Part shown: one piece after another, positions 9,393 to 18,187 of the stretch | Layout of the letters: every line of letters starts with the position of its first letter | Position numbering within the stretch: position 1 is the first letter of the stretch | Origin: Oligoflexus sp. | GTDB lineage: Bacteria > Bdellovibrionota_B > Oligoflexia > Oligoflexales > Oligoflexaceae | NCBI RefSeq assembly: GCF_035712445.1 | Contig: NZ_DASTAT010000053.1 | Coordinates: 1-64,000, forward strand | Direction: 5' to 3' | DNA: 64,000 nt | The notes under the pieces: generated by a model | Seen by the model: only the letters and a program-made list of their open reading frames with translations | Database searches by the model: none | What the model was told of the DNA's origin: nothing | Translations under genes and position numbers: made by a program

Positions 9393-10262
9393 TCACTGAC
9401 ACGCGCAAATTCTCGTATACCCAAAGAACGGTGAACTCGAAGGATCGGTCGTGGCCGAGTCAAAGAACGTTTGCCCGTTGGCCGAGCGGTGACAACCCAG
9501 CCCGCGGAAGGTCATGACATCACTCACCCCGATGCTGGGAATAGGCGTGCGATCTGGAAACTTTGCATAAAGATCGGCACAGGCCTGGCGATTGCCCGCG
9601 GCGCCGGCTCCAAAGCGTTCGACGACCCAGGGATGAACCTTCATCTGCGACTGACCGCAGTATTCCGTACACGACGAAGCCACGGTCACCATGCAGATGC
9701 CTTCCAAAAGAACCCCATCCGTACAGGTTTGATTGGTGGGCGTCGTCACGGGTTTGGGCGCGACGGGAGGCGGTGTTTCCGCGGTCACGGTCTCGCCTTT
9801 TTCATCGGCTTCACTATAGGTATAAGTACTGGACTGCGCGGCCGTCCGCAGCTCGACCAAGGGCGCGCCGGTGAACGCAAAGATTACGTCCCAGGGTTCG
9901 CCGCTGGCGGCCATGGATTTGCTCACGCGGATATTCGGGTTCGCCGTCGGAGCGAGCTTCACTTCATAACGATTCCAGCTGTCTTCCGTGGTCGGTATGC
10001 GTTTGCCATCGCGGCTCGCGACGCTGCAACCAACCTGCACCAGCTCACCGGCGGCATTGATATCCGAGCAGTTCACCAGGTATCCAGGAACACCGGCTCC
10101 CGTTTCCGTCGGTCGGTCGTTGGATTGCGTTTTGGGATCTATGGCCACGGATTGCTGGGCCGTGGAGGCAGTAGGTTTGGAAACCAGAAAGCCCGTCGGC
10201 ATACAGGCCCCAAGGCCGGCAGCCACACCAAGACTCAGGATGATGGTTTTTATGGTTCGCAT
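9393..10262 (-). CDS. Lipoprotein, unknown function, Cys-rich C-terminal domain
   Basis: 289 aa. The start is ATG 10262, directly preceded by GGAGGGAACC; an upstream in-frame start at 10289 lacks this. Signal peptide with lipobox LGAC at about residue 20. The middle (about 25-170) is low-complexity and Pro/Thr-rich, ending in PPPVAPKPVTTPTNQ. The C-terminal ~110 residues contain about eight cysteines and an FRGLGCHRSANG stretch, suggesting a disulphide-bonded domain. I do not recognise the family. It could be co-transcribed with the upstream gene at 10327-11547 (65-base gap). Confidence 0.75.
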   Translation of the reverse strand: MRTIKTIILSLGVAAGLGACMPTGFLVSKPTASTAQQSVAIDPKTQSNDRPTETGAGVPGYLVNCSDINAAGELVQVGCSVASRDGKRIPTTEDSWNRYEVKLAPTANPNIRVSKSMAASGEPWDVIFAFTGAPLVELRTAAQSSTYTYSEADEKGETVTAETPPPVAPKPVTTPTNQTCTDGVLLEGICMVTVASSCTEYCGQSQMKVHPWVVERFGAGAAGNRQACADLYAKFPDRTPIPSIGVSDVMTFRGLGCHRSANGQTFFDSATTDPSSSPFFGYTRICACQ

Positions 10263-10326
10263 GGTTCCCTCCAAAAAACGTATCGGCACTGGAGGGACTC
10301 AACCTAAATCCGACTTGTAAGATGCC

Positions 10327-11547
10327 CTAATCACTGGAGGAGTCGGGCTCCTTTCCCTCGTCCGTAGGCGGGGCATCGGGGCTATAAACACGGACAAGGT
10401 CTTCGGCCATGCCGAGGACATCCAGGTGCTTTCCAAAGCTCAGCTTCTGGCTCAGGGACATGTATTCATAAAGAACGATGGCCGCGATCTGCCGATGATT
10501 GCTGCGATGAAGCCAGCGGGCAAGGGCCAGCCAGACGAGGAGCCTCTGGTCGATGTTCCTCAGGACCTCGATCTTGGTGATCACGCGCTTGATATCCGAG
10601 AGCCTTTTGGCAAAAGGAATATCCGTATCATAGGCTTGCTCCAGGCACTGGGCCAGGGCGTGAAAGCCGCTGTTCCGCTGGACGTCCAGGCCATGGATCA
10701 GCTTCGAGAGCTTATCGACCTTCCGCGACCAGGTCGTCTTCGGATGCGCATAGGCCCAAAAGAAAAGCTCCAATGGATAAGTATTCGTGTAATGGGAACT
10801 GCCTTCCTTCGTCAGCTGAAAGAGACCGGATAAATCCAGCGTTTGACTGGCTTCAATACAGGTCTTTTCCCAATGCAGCTCGTGCACGCAGGCGGGATCG
10901 GTCAGCTGCGCAGCATACTGCTGAACGATCTGATTGGCCTCGGGGATCGCGCCCGAGAGCCTTGTGGATTTAATCAAATATAGGCGCAGGCGGTCCAGGG
11001 TCTTCGGCTCTTCCGTCTCGCGCAGGCCCTTTTGAAAGAATTCGATCGCCAGCGAGGTGTTGCCAAGCCGCAGCGCATTGATGCCAATCCCAAGGTTCTG
11101 GCGGGCCATATGTTCCGCGGGCATGGCCGACATGTGGGCGCTCAGCAGCCTTTCCCAAAGCGAAGGAAGAAATTCCCCGTTGCCGAGGTGAATGTCGCTC
11201 ATCACGGAATGCATTTCGGAAAAGAGAAAGGAGATCGGCGAATGCCCGGGCTTCACCCCAGCGACGCGCAGGATGGCTTCACCCAGGTTCGCAAGGTCAT
11301 GAATTTGTTTTTTCCCAAGGCCCCCAAAGCGTTCATGATGCACAAGGGCGGACATGATGAGGATGAAGCGCCTCAGCATGCTGACAGAATCTTTGGCCAG
11401 ATCGAGGAGCTGGATCTGCTCCAGGATGTAGTTGAGCCGCTCGGCCTCGCCCGATTCTCTAAGGACCTGGTCGAGTTCGATTTTGATCTCTTTTTTGGTT
11501 TCGTCGATAAGGGCTTTTTTCCAGCCTTCCCGACTCCGGCCTGCCAT
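10327..11547 (-). CDS. Helical-repeat (TPR-like) cytoplasmic protein, unknown function
   Basis: 406 aa, no signal peptide. ATG 11547 is chosen because GAGGA lies 7 bases upstream; the longer frame from 11634 would begin inside a terminator hairpin. The sequence is almost all alpha-helical, with a TPR-like unit in the middle (ARQNLGIGINALRLGNTSLA, then IEFFQKGLRETEEP). The N-terminus is charged (RSREGWKKALIDETKKEIKI). No catalytic motif is visible. An intrinsic terminator and a tiny ORF lie just upstream on the same strand, so attenuation of this gene is possible. Confidence 0.7.
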   Translation of the reverse strand: MAGRSREGWKKALIDETKKEIKIELDQVLRESGEAERLNYILEQIQLLDLAKDSVSMLRRFILIMSALVHHERFGGLGKKQIHDLANLGEAILRVAGVKPGHSPISFLFSEMHSVMSDIHLGNGEFLPSLWERLLSAHMSAMPAEHMARQNLGIGINALRLGNTSLAIEFFQKGLRETEEPKTLDRLRLYLIKSTRLSGAIPEANQIVQQYAAQLTDPACVHELHWEKTCIEASQTLDLSGLFQLTKEGSSHYTNTYPLELFFWAYAHPKTTWSRKVDKLSKLIHGLDVQRNSGFHALAQCLEQAYDTDIPFAKRLSDIKRVITKIEVLRNIDQRLLVWLALARWLHRSNHRQIAAIVLYEYMSLSQKLSFGKHLDVLGMAEDLVRVYSPDAPPTDEGKEPDSSSD

Positions 11548-11612
11548 AAAAAGATCCTCGTATTTAAAGTCGCTTATCCTTGCGCCCCTTATCGGAGCTT
11601 TCCGCCGAAAGG

Positions 11613-11648
11613 TAAAAAAAAGACTGCGGATCACAGGGATCCGCAGTC
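11613..11648 (-). terminator. Strong intrinsic terminator on the minus strand, ahead of the helical-repeat gene
   Basis: A perfect 11-bp stem, GACTGCGGATC (11622-11632) with GATCCGCAGTC (11638-11648) and a 5-base loop, is followed on the minus strand by a run of Ts (11620 down to 11614). It sits between the 18-codon ORF at 11696-11752 and the start codon at 11547, only 65 bases before that start. Confidence 0.9.
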
Positions 11649-11695
11649 GAAATGCAAGCTAAGGCTAAACAGATAACCGAGAGAGTCGTAAAAAA

Positions 11696-11752
11696 TCACC
11701 CTCCATGAAGACCGTATTCAGAGCTTACAGGCATGACCTTCAGGATTTTCAT
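11696..11752 (-). CDS. Candidate 18-aa peptide / leader ORF
   Basis: The frame reads MKILKVMPVSSEYGLHGG and stops. AGAGGAG lies 9 bases before the ATG, a better ribosome site than many large genes here have. It is followed within 50 bases by the strong terminator at 11613-11648. It could be a short secreted or signalling peptide, or a leader peptide controlling the downstream gene. There is no homology evidence, and a chance ORF cannot be excluded. Confidence 0.4.
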   Translation of the reverse strand: MKILKVMPVSSEYGLHGG

Positions 11753-12128
11753 AAGGAAGCTCTCCTCTTTAGAAGCTCGTTGCCTGATACCTAAGAGATT
11801 GCAACGGTCGTGCTCAAGAGGGCCAGAGGCGGAAAAGCCAGTCCTGCCGGGGACGTAAACCCGTTTTGAGGAGCGTTCTCAAATCGGAGATCTGTTTATG
11901 AAAAAAGGTCCGCGCCAGGGCTTTGGATTCATGTGCTCGGAATGAATAGAAGTTTTTAAAAATGCCCAGGGTTCAACCCGGAAGGGCCGAGGCCTGATCG
12001 AAAATTCGGGACTTAATCTTTGGAAATGCCGGGAAAAAATTCCTTGGGAGCGATTTGGGAAAGGGTGTACTGAGGGGATAAAAAGCGGGTTCCACAGGAT
12101 AAAGAGCAAAAGGCGGACCAAAGAAAAC
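11753..12128. other. Stretch without a supported gene
   Basis: About 375 bases between the 18-codon ORF and the terminator of the next minus-strand gene. The 80-codon minus frame here (11879-12121) has no ribosome site and low-complexity Phe/Pro/Arg composition, so it is not accepted. The promoter of the 18-codon ORF should lie at its left end, but no convincing -35/-10 pair was found. Confidence 0.5.
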
Positions 12129-12153
12129 AGCCCCGTGCCTAGGACCAGGGGCT
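12123..12153 (-). terminator. Intrinsic terminator of the 12182-13315 lipoprotein gene
   Basis: AGCCCC (12129-12134) pairs with GGGGCT (12148-12153), with a partly paired interior. On the minus strand it is followed by GTTTTCTTT. Confidence 0.7.
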
Positions 12154-12181
12154 GCTCAATCAGGAGTAAAAGCCGACCAGG

Positions 12182-13315
12182 TCAGGTACGGCCACCGGAG
12201 CGGCCCGAGCCGTTGCCTTTGCGCTCTGTTTCGATCCGGCAGGGTTCGAATTCCAGTTTGGAGCCCGTACCGTCCGCATAGACGATAAGATTCTGCTTTT
12301 CCGTGAACGCGATGCTGAAGGACTCCCGCGCGTTCGTGGGATCATTCGGAGCAAAGATCTCGCCGGTGATGGTTCCCGCGGTCGGGCGGCAGCCGCCGTC
12401 CGCATTCATCACGACATTGCTATAACGCATGACGACCATGAGGCCATCATCCTCTTTTCGGGATGAGACGACGCCCGAGGTGATCTTCAGCGACTTCAGT
12501 TTCGACTCGGCATTGTACGATTCTTCCATAATCAAAGGCGCATCGGCCTGGGTTTCGATGCGTGTGCGCATCTGAGTGGCCGCCGCCTGGGCCGTGCGGT
12601 TGGTGATCTCCATATCCGTCCCGAAGGTCAGGGAGCGCTGGAGCCGCAAACCGGCCGCAGGATCCATCTTCATGTTCTTGATGGTGGACTGATGCAGGCC
12701 GCTCGATTTCACGCTGCTTTCCCGAACGAAGGCCTGGGATGGATCCATCACGATGAGGCGGCTGTTGGTCCGCTCCAATGTTCCATCGATCAGGACATCC
12801 TGGGTCGCGTTCCAATCTATTTTGGGCCTGGTCAACTCACTGTTGCAGGCCAGGGTCACGCCCGGACTTTGCATGCGCGAAGCGAAGACGCGGCTGAGGC
12901 TTTCGGTGACCTGGGTGGCGCTGGACGCCTGGCCCGAGGTGCGCGTCGCGCTGCTCGTTTCCTGATGGTTCAGAACCAGGGAGCCATCGGGCTGAACGCC
13001 ACAGACCAGGCTTTCGTTGCTGGCTATGAGCGAGGCGCTGCTGTTATCAAAAGCGAATTCCAAAGCCGCTGTCAGCGCTTCGTCGTATTGGTTTTCCACA
13101 AGGTAACGGGCATTGATCCGCAGGGATTCCACTGGCTCCGCCGGTTCGATGGATTCGATGGGAACATTGGGCATGCCCGGAACCATAGGTCGGCCATCGC
13201 TTTCCTTGGGCTGGGCGGGAGTGGGTTCAGTCGGGTTGCCGACTTCCACGCCGCAGCTTGCGAAGACTGCGCTGAAGAGAGCCGCAAAAAGTGTGCTGAG
13301 AGTTCGCATGCTCAC
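12182..13315 (-). CDS. Lipoprotein, unknown function
   Basis: 377 aa. The start is GTG 13315, whose GTGA overlaps the stop of the upstream TIGR02147 gene and has GGAG 7 bases before it; ATG 13309 is a possible alternative. Signal peptide with lipobox FASC, then CGVEVGNPTEPTPAQP, a mature start I associate with lipoproteins of Bdellovibrio-like bacteria. A Pro/Glu linker precedes a ~300-residue, mostly beta-like domain with few cysteines and an Arg/Gly/Ser tail. The domain is not recognised. Coupling to the TIGR02147 gene suggests regulation by, or cooperation with, that protein. Confidence 0.78.
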   Translation of the reverse strand: MSMRTLSTLFAALFSAVFASCGVEVGNPTEPTPAQPKESDGRPMVPGMPNVPIESIEPAEPVESLRINARYLVENQYDEALTAALEFAFDNSSASLIASNESLVCGVQPDGSLVLNHQETSSATRTSGQASSATQVTESLSRVFASRMQSPGVTLACNSELTRPKIDWNATQDVLIDGTLERTNSRLIVMDPSQAFVRESSVKSSGLHQSTIKNMKMDPAAGLRLQRSLTFGTDMEITNRTAQAAATQMRTRIETQADAPLIMEESYNAESKLKSLKITSGVVSSRKEDDGLMVVMRYSNVVMNADGGCRPTAGTITGEIFAPNDPTNARESFSIAFTEKQNLIVYADGTGSKLEFEPCRIETERKGNGSGRSGGRT

Positions 13316-14187
13316 GACTTGGCTCCTTTATCCCGGCTTAAAGGAAATAATTGAATATTCGTTTGATAGACCACATCAGCGTTCCTGGCCTGTTCGGCCA
13401 TATTCAGGAGCTTCTTACGGAACAGGCTGATTTCCTTTTTGACCTCCGGCAAAAGACTGCTGGGAATCGCAATGGAAACAGAACTTATGTCGCGAGCCTG
13501 GGCGTGGATGGCTGTTAAAGACTCCTTCCCCAGTTCGATCATTTTCTGGTGGTAGCGGGTAATCGCCAGGGACGCGATCTCGTCGCCGGTGCTGATGCGG
13601 GAATGCGTAGGTTTATACTGGCCCGAGTCCGCATCGCGACTCAAAAGCCCAAGGCGTTCCAAAAGTTCAAGGCTCTTGCGCGCCTGCTCGGGGCGGATGC
13701 GCGGCGTCAGGGTCGCAGCCAGGGCTTTGGGATCGTCGCTGAAGGTGCTGGTGAAGCTTAATTCATAGATGGCGCTATGAAACCATTCGGTGAAGAATTC
13801 GAGCTGGGCGAGAAGATTGTCTTCTGCTTTCACTTCCTTGGTCTTGAGTTCCACCAGTTCCTGGAAGAGGAGTTCGCGTTTCATCGAATCGCGACTGTTG
13901 TGATAGGCCACCAGATCTTCGAAGTATTTGCGCTCTTTGCCCTGCAGCTGCAAAACATCCGCAATGCGAATGGCGGCTTTGCTGGTCAAAGGACGCCGGC
14001 CTTTGATGATGAGATGAAGGACGTTGGTGCGCGAAAAGCCAAGATCATCGGAGTAGTTCAAATACGAGTACTTGCCAAGCTCCTGCTTGATCGCTTCATA
14101 GACCGCCTGCAGATACTCCCGGTAGTCGAGAAACCGGCTGACCGATACACGACTCGCAATAGCTACGATGAGTTTCGAGTGAGACAT
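13312..14187 (-). CDS. TIGR02147-family protein, paralog 2
   Basis: 291 aa, the same length as the paralog at 8500-9375 and colinear with it: FLDYREYLQAVYEAIKQELG, then LGFSRTNVLHLIIKGRRPLT, TPRIRPEQARKSLELLERL, STGDEIASLAITRYHQKM and KKEISLFRKKLLNMAEQ. A predicted N-terminal helix-turn-helix supports DNA binding; the family has no established function. It is translationally coupled to the downstream lipoprotein gene. The two paralogs and the lipoproteins beside them look like a duplicated regulator-lipoprotein module whose first copy has been inverted relative to its lipoprotein. Confidence 0.88.
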   Translation of the reverse strand: MSHSKLIVAIASRVSVSRFLDYREYLQAVYEAIKQELGKYSYLNYSDDLGFSRTNVLHLIIKGRRPLTSKAAIRIADVLQLQGKERKYFEDLVAYHNSRDSMKRELLFQELVELKTKEVKAEDNLLAQLEFFTEWFHSAIYELSFTSTFSDDPKALAATLTPRIRPEQARKSLELLERLGLLSRDADSGQYKPTHSRISTGDEIASLAITRYHQKMIELGKESLTAIHAQARDISSVSIAIPSSLLPEVKKEISLFRKKLLNMAEQARNADVVYQTNIQLFPLSRDKGAKS

Positions 14188-14227
14188 ACCGTTCTTTCTC
14201 TAAAGAATATTGGCAGACATTTTCCTG

Positions 14228-14255
14228 TATCGGCCCGCGGTTTTTCGCACATGAG
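14228..14255 (-). promoter_or_regulatory. Element shared by the two TIGR02147 genes (copy 2)
   Basis: On the minus strand: CTCATGTGC, then GAAAAA, then GGGCCGATA, ending 40 bases before the start codon of paralog 2. Copy 1 is at 8442-8468. Confidence 0.5.
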
Positions 14256-14518
14256 CAAATTTTGTAAGTCTTCAAAAAAGCAAAGGAAACAGCCGTGAAA
14301 TTCGGGGAATGTAGAGTTATTTCTGCACCCTCGCTTTTATTTCATTTTGTAAATAATTTTGCACATGAACCTGGCTGGATCCATCTGCAGGCCATTATAA
14401 CAATTGAGATAAAGTGAGCACTCTCAAGATTTACCAAGTTTTTCCGATAATAATTTGCATACGGGTTGGCCGTCAGATGCCTGCCAACTTCTTCGAGAGA
14501 GCGAGAGGGGACGTGGTT
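14256..14518. other. Intergenic, AT-rich, divergent promoter region
   Basis: Together with the element above this makes a 331-base gap between divergent genes. It is AT-rich around 14320-14460, fitting promoters in both directions. No gene or clear hairpin was found. Confidence 0.45.
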
Positions 14519-16399
14519 ATGAAATTCAGAATGGCGATTATGAGTCTTGGGGTCGTGATGTTCATCGGGGGCTGCGAATCGAGTCCTTCGATACCTGTGC
14601 TGTCCCGGAGAAGCGGCGCTGACAAAGTAGAGGAAGTCAAAGCGCCTGTTATAACCGAGCAAGCCGATCAAACCCCAGCCAAGGAAGCCCCAGCTCCTGA
14701 CCTTCAGGCCCAGGCTCTGGCGATCCTGGATCGCGCCTGCGTCAGCTGTCATAGCGCGACCAACATTCAGGGCAACTTCGGAAGCCTGGATAATGTCGAG
14801 GCGATGCTGGCCAGTGGACGTTATCTTGTTGCAGGCAGCCCGGAACGCTCTCTTGTTTATACCAAGCTCGCGCCTATGGGCAACATGCCGCCGTCCGGCA
14901 CGCTGAAGCCCGAGGAGGTGACGACTATCAAGGAATGGATCAGCGGTTTGAAAGCGGTGCAGATCGTTCCTTTGAAAGACACCCAGGTATTGGACCTTGT
15001 CCAGAAAGATCTGCAGGCCAACGTTCCGGTTGCGGATCAGGATCAGGTTCGTTACTTCAGCTTTCATGTGGCGAACAATGTCGGCACCAACGAAGCGGCC
15101 ATGGAAAGCATGCGCAAAGCCTTCGTCAAAGTCGTCAACAGTCTATCCCGCTCACCGGCCCTCGTGAAGCCTGTGGCGATCGACCCGAAAAAGTTGATCT
15201 ATCGCATCAAGCTCAACGAGCTGGGCATTCCTGTGCCGATCTTTGATGCCGTGATGAGCGATTTCTATCCCTTCACGCAGCAATTCGTGAATAACGTTTC
15301 AGACCGAACGGCTCAGCTGGCGGCTCAGACGGATGTCTCGCTGCGGACAGCTATCGGTTCAGCCAACTATCTCTTGCGAGCAGACTGGTTCATCGCGACC
15401 GCGACCCTGCCGATTCCTTATGAACGTCTGCTGCAGATGGGTGCGGATCAGGCTGCGCTGGATGCTCAGCTGGGCGTCACCATTCAAGCGAACCTCGCTG
15501 CCAACCGCGCGATACGGTCCGGCTTTAAAAATTCCGGAGTCTCGACCCAGAACCGCGTGATCGAGCGCCATAGCCAGAGCAATGGGCTTTCCTATTGGAT
15601 CAGCTATGACTTCGCGCGTCTGGATCAGATCGAGAATATTTTCGCCAATCCCATCGGTCCGCAGCCGGTCAGCGCGACGAAGGCTTTCCAGCACGATGGG
15701 GGCGAAATCATCTTTCAGCTGCCGAACGGTCTGCTGGCTTATCGCCTGGTCAACGCCACAGGTGTGATTCTGGACAAGGGTCCAACCAGCATCGTGAAAC
15801 AGAATGATGCGCCTTCCCAGTTTCTCTCGGCTATCGTCAACGGAGTGTCCTGCATGAACTGCCATGGCGCGGGCCTTCTTTATAAGAAGGATGAGGTGCG
15901 GGCCTTTGCCCAGGCCAACGTCGGTGCCTTCACCGCGGCCGAGATGGAAAAAATTCTGAACCTTTATCCGGAAGAGAAGCCGTTCAAGGATCAGATGGAC
16001 AAGGACAACCTTCTTTACTTCAACAGTCTGAAGACGCTCGGCATCGAACCCAAAAGTCCTGATCCTGTGAACCAGGCGTTCCGCTTCTATAATCGTTCGC
16101 TCAGCAAGAATGATGTGAGAGAGGAACTCGGCGTGACGGAAGCCGCCCTGGACAGCCTGCTTCTGAATGAACCCTATCGGACCCAGTGGACCAGTCTGCG
16201 CACCCAGGGCTTTATTTCCCGTCAGGAACTCAGCCTTCTGCAGACCCAGGCTATCGAACAGGCCCGCATCGAACTGAACGTCGTTGCGCCACTGAGCGGT
16301 GATTTCCTGGCGACGCCTGATTGCATGTTCGCCAGCCAGGTTCAGATGGATAACTGTGTCGTCAATGCTGGGGCCGCGCCTGCAGTGGCCCTGCGTTAA
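14519..16399 (+). CDS. Dihaem c-type cytochrome lipoprotein
   Basis: 626 aa. ATG 14519 has GAGAGGGG upstream and begins a signal peptide with lipobox (GVVMFIGGCES); the longer frame from 14414 has neither. The first haem motif CVSCH is at residues 74-78, inside a small cytochrome c domain that includes NMPPSGTLKPEEVTTIKEWI, the usual Met-ligand and last-helix region. A second motif CMNCH is at 445-449 in a cytochrome-c-like context (SAIVNGVSCMNCHGAGLLY). The region between is not recognised. It is likely a periplasmic electron carrier or oxidase-like enzyme anchored to the membrane. It appears monocistronic with its own terminator. Confidence 0.85.
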   Translation: MKFRMAIMSLGVVMFIGGCESSPSIPVLSRRSGADKVEEVKAPVITEQADQTPAKEAPAPDLQAQALAILDRACVSCHSATNIQGNFGSLDNVEAMLASGRYLVAGSPERSLVYTKLAPMGNMPPSGTLKPEEVTTIKEWISGLKAVQIVPLKDTQVLDLVQKDLQANVPVADQDQVRYFSFHVANNVGTNEAAMESMRKAFVKVVNSLSRSPALVKPVAIDPKKLIYRIKLNELGIPVPIFDAVMSDFYPFTQQFVNNVSDRTAQLAAQTDVSLRTAIGSANYLLRADWFIATATLPIPYERLLQMGADQAALDAQLGVTIQANLAANRAIRSGFKNSGVSTQNRVIERHSQSNGLSYWISYDFARLDQIENIFANPIGPQPVSATKAFQHDGGEIIFQLPNGLLAYRLVNATGVILDKGPTSIVKQNDAPSQFLSAIVNGVSCMNCHGAGLLYKKDEVRAFAQANVGAFTAAEMEKILNLYPEEKPFKDQMDKDNLLYFNSLKTLGIEPKSPDPVNQAFRFYNRSLSKNDVREELGVTEAALDSLLLNEPYRTQWTSLRTQGFISRQELSLLQTQAIEQARIELNVVAPLSGDFLATPDCMFASQVQMDNCVVNAGAAPAVALR

Positions 16400-16454
16400 A
16401 TGGAATCCCCGTATTGAATGTCATGAGCCTCCCCAGTGGCACATTCCAATTCCA

Positions 16455-16486
16455 GGGCCTTTCCTCCGGGGAAGGCCTCTTCTTTT
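16455..16486 (+). terminator. Terminator of the dihaem cytochrome gene
   Basis: GGCCTT...AAGGCC hairpin (about 16456-16476) followed by TCTTCTTTT. Confidence 0.7.
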
Positions 16487-16603
16487 GAAATGTAGTTTTA
16501 TTACAACAAATAATGCATCGCCGTCCTCGGGATTTAGATCAAAAATATCAAATATATACAGGAAGAAGTTTAGATGGTCTTAATACGCACACGGACTGAT
16601 GCC

Positions 16604-16632
16604 TTGCGCTTTAGGAGAGAATCTTGTAATTT
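16604..16632 (+). promoter_or_regulatory. Candidate promoter of the 50-aa peptide gene
   Basis: TTGCGC (16604-16609), 17-base spacer, TAATTT (16627-16632), giving a leader of about 22 bases before ATG 16661. The region upstream (16485-16560) is AT-rich. Confidence 0.35.
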
Positions 16633-16660
16633 AACAACGTAACGAAGCATGGAGGTTATT

Positions 16661-16813
16661 ATGACATGCAGTTGGATTCGTAGGTCGTTTATGGTTTTAG
16701 GTTTGGGCATGTCCCATGGGATTTCACCAGTCTGGATGATGAATCCCCAGCACTCGCCGAACTGCGAGCGCAATATGGGACGTTACTGCAAGTACTGCCG
16801 CCGCAATCCCTGA
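16661..16813 (+). CDS. Small 50-aa Cys-containing peptide
   Basis: The ORF is preceded by GGAGG five bases before its ATG. The N-terminus is basic then hydrophobic (TCSWIRRSFMVLGLGMSHGI), like a short signal or membrane segment. The C-terminus is polar and cysteine-bearing (SPNCERNMGRYCKYCRRNP). C-x-x-C near the end could bind metal or form a disulphide. The gene ends 15 bases before the convergent SpoIID-like gene. No family is recognised; the strong ribosome site and composition make it a likely real gene. Confidence 0.55.
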   Translation: MTCSWIRRSFMVLGLGMSHGISPVWMMNPQHSPNCERNMGRYCKYCRRNP

Positions 16814-16828
16814 TTGATCCGACCCGCT

Positions 16829-18187
16829 TCATCGAGGGTTCTGCGCAAACTGCCTTGTATACTTGACGGCTTCACGCGCACAGTCGGGGACACCCACACG
16901 CTGACTGTCGATCGAGCAAAGACTCGTGCGCACGTAATAGTAATCCAGGATCTGACGATAGTCCCAGGCCTTGCGTCCCGCAAGCGCTGCAGCACCTTGC
17001 TGACTCATACCCACACCATGGCCGAAGCCAAGGCCCTTGATCATGATCTGGCCTTCCGGGGCGGGATTGATGGTGAAAAGATTCGAAGGCAAAGTTCCCA
17101 CCACGCGTTTGAAGGCGCGGGTCGGGATGGTGACGTATTCACCTTTCGCGTCGATCATCGTCACGGCTTTCACGCGGCCGGAATTGGTCTGTCCCACCAT
17201 CGGAACCACCACCTGGGCGATGGGGCGATCCTTGGTCCAGTGACCCATCTCTTTCATTTTCTCGGTCAATTCTTTCAGGCTGAAAGGTCGTTCCCAGACT
17301 GTGCGATTCATTTCAAGATCAAAAGCCTCGGGGCGCGCCACTGTAAATGGGGCCGGCTGGTCCCAGATCGTGTTGGCTTCTTCCGTCGAGCCGCCGCTGT
17401 CGGCATGATAGAAGGCCTGGATCACCTGGCCCTGATACATCAGGATCTGACCTTCCGTCGCAAACACCGCTTCATCGGTTTTTTCCTTGCGATGGGTCAC
17501 GCCTGTATACGCCTGATAAAGGACCGTATCATCCACATCCCAAAGACGGGCGGGCACGTAGCGACGCGCGCGCAGGATGTGATAGACGGCATAGGTACGG
17601 GCCGCCACAGCCTGGCTTTTGATGGCTTCCAGCGGCCAGTGATGGAAGACTTCCGAAGGCACCACGCCGCGCAGATAGCCGCGAAGGCTCACGACGTTGA
17701 TCGCTTCCAGGATTTTTTGTTCCTGCCTGGTCGCGGCATGAACATAGAGCAAACCTGAATAGCTCAGAGTCTTCATTTTTTCGCCTTCATTGCGTTCCAA
17801 AGTGAACTGCTCAGGGCAATCGATGACCACGGGATTTTGGAGATCCTGGGCTCTCAGTTTGATAAGAGTTTGATCGCGCTGCAAAACGCCGCCGGGGGCC
17901 ATCTGATCCTGGACCGCTTTGAAGATCGTGCAGGGACTTTCAGCGCGAATCGTGAATTGATCGAGCAGCTCGTCCTTACCATGAGGCAGATAGTCACGCT
18001 CATGGGGAAAGATTTTCACACGAATGGATGCCGTCGAGGAAACATTCTCGGCTCCATTCAGATTGAGCATATAAAGACTGGCATCATCTTCGCCTTCATC
18101 CGCAATGAGTTCGCCCGCGATTGCGCGCGCGGCTGGTCCTGTCAGGACGGGGAGAAGGGTGATGACCAATGCCAATAGCTTTTTCAT
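16829..18187 (-). CDS. SpoIID/LytB domain protein (putative amidase activator / peptidoglycan lytic protein)
   Basis: 452 aa with signal peptide (KKLLALVITLLPVLTGPAARA). ATG 18187 is used because GAGG lies 9 bases upstream; a GTG at 18202 is possible. The SpoIID core runs from about residue 165 to 420: LRGVVPSEVFHHWPLEAIKS, QAVAARTYAVYH, the Ser/Gly-rich ADSGGSTEE, and the hallmark GFGHGVGMSQQGAAAL. SpoIID cleaves glycan strands lacking stem peptides in spore formers; related Gram-negative proteins act in wall remodelling. The N-terminal ~150 residues are not recognised. It converges with the small peptide gene at 16661. Confidence 0.92.
   Translation of the reverse strand: MKKLLALVITLLPVLTGPAARAIAGELIADEGEDDASLYMLNLNGAENVSSTASIRVKIFPHERDYLPHGKDELLDQFTIRAESPCTIFKAVQDQMAPGGVLQRDQTLIKLRAQDLQNPVVIDCPEQFTLERNEGEKMKTLSYSGLLYVHAATRQEQKILEAINVVSLRGYLRGVVPSEVFHHWPLEAIKSQAVAARTYAVYHILRARRYVPARLWDVDDTVLYQAYTGVTHRKEKTDEAVFATEGQILMYQGQVIQAFYHADSGGSTEEANTIWDQPAPFTVARPEAFDLEMNRTVWERPFSLKELTEKMKEMGHWTKDRPIAQVVVPMVGQTNSGRVKAVTMIDAKGEYVTIPTRAFKRVVGTLPSNLFTINPAPEGQIMIKGLGFGHGVGMSQQGAAALAGRKAWDYRQILDYYYVRTSLCSIDSQRVGVPDCAREAVKYTRQFAQNPR

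Noticed and set aside
11879..12121. 80-codon minus-strand frame in the 11.7-12.1 kb gap
   Set aside because: No Shine-Dalgarno sequence and implausible composition.
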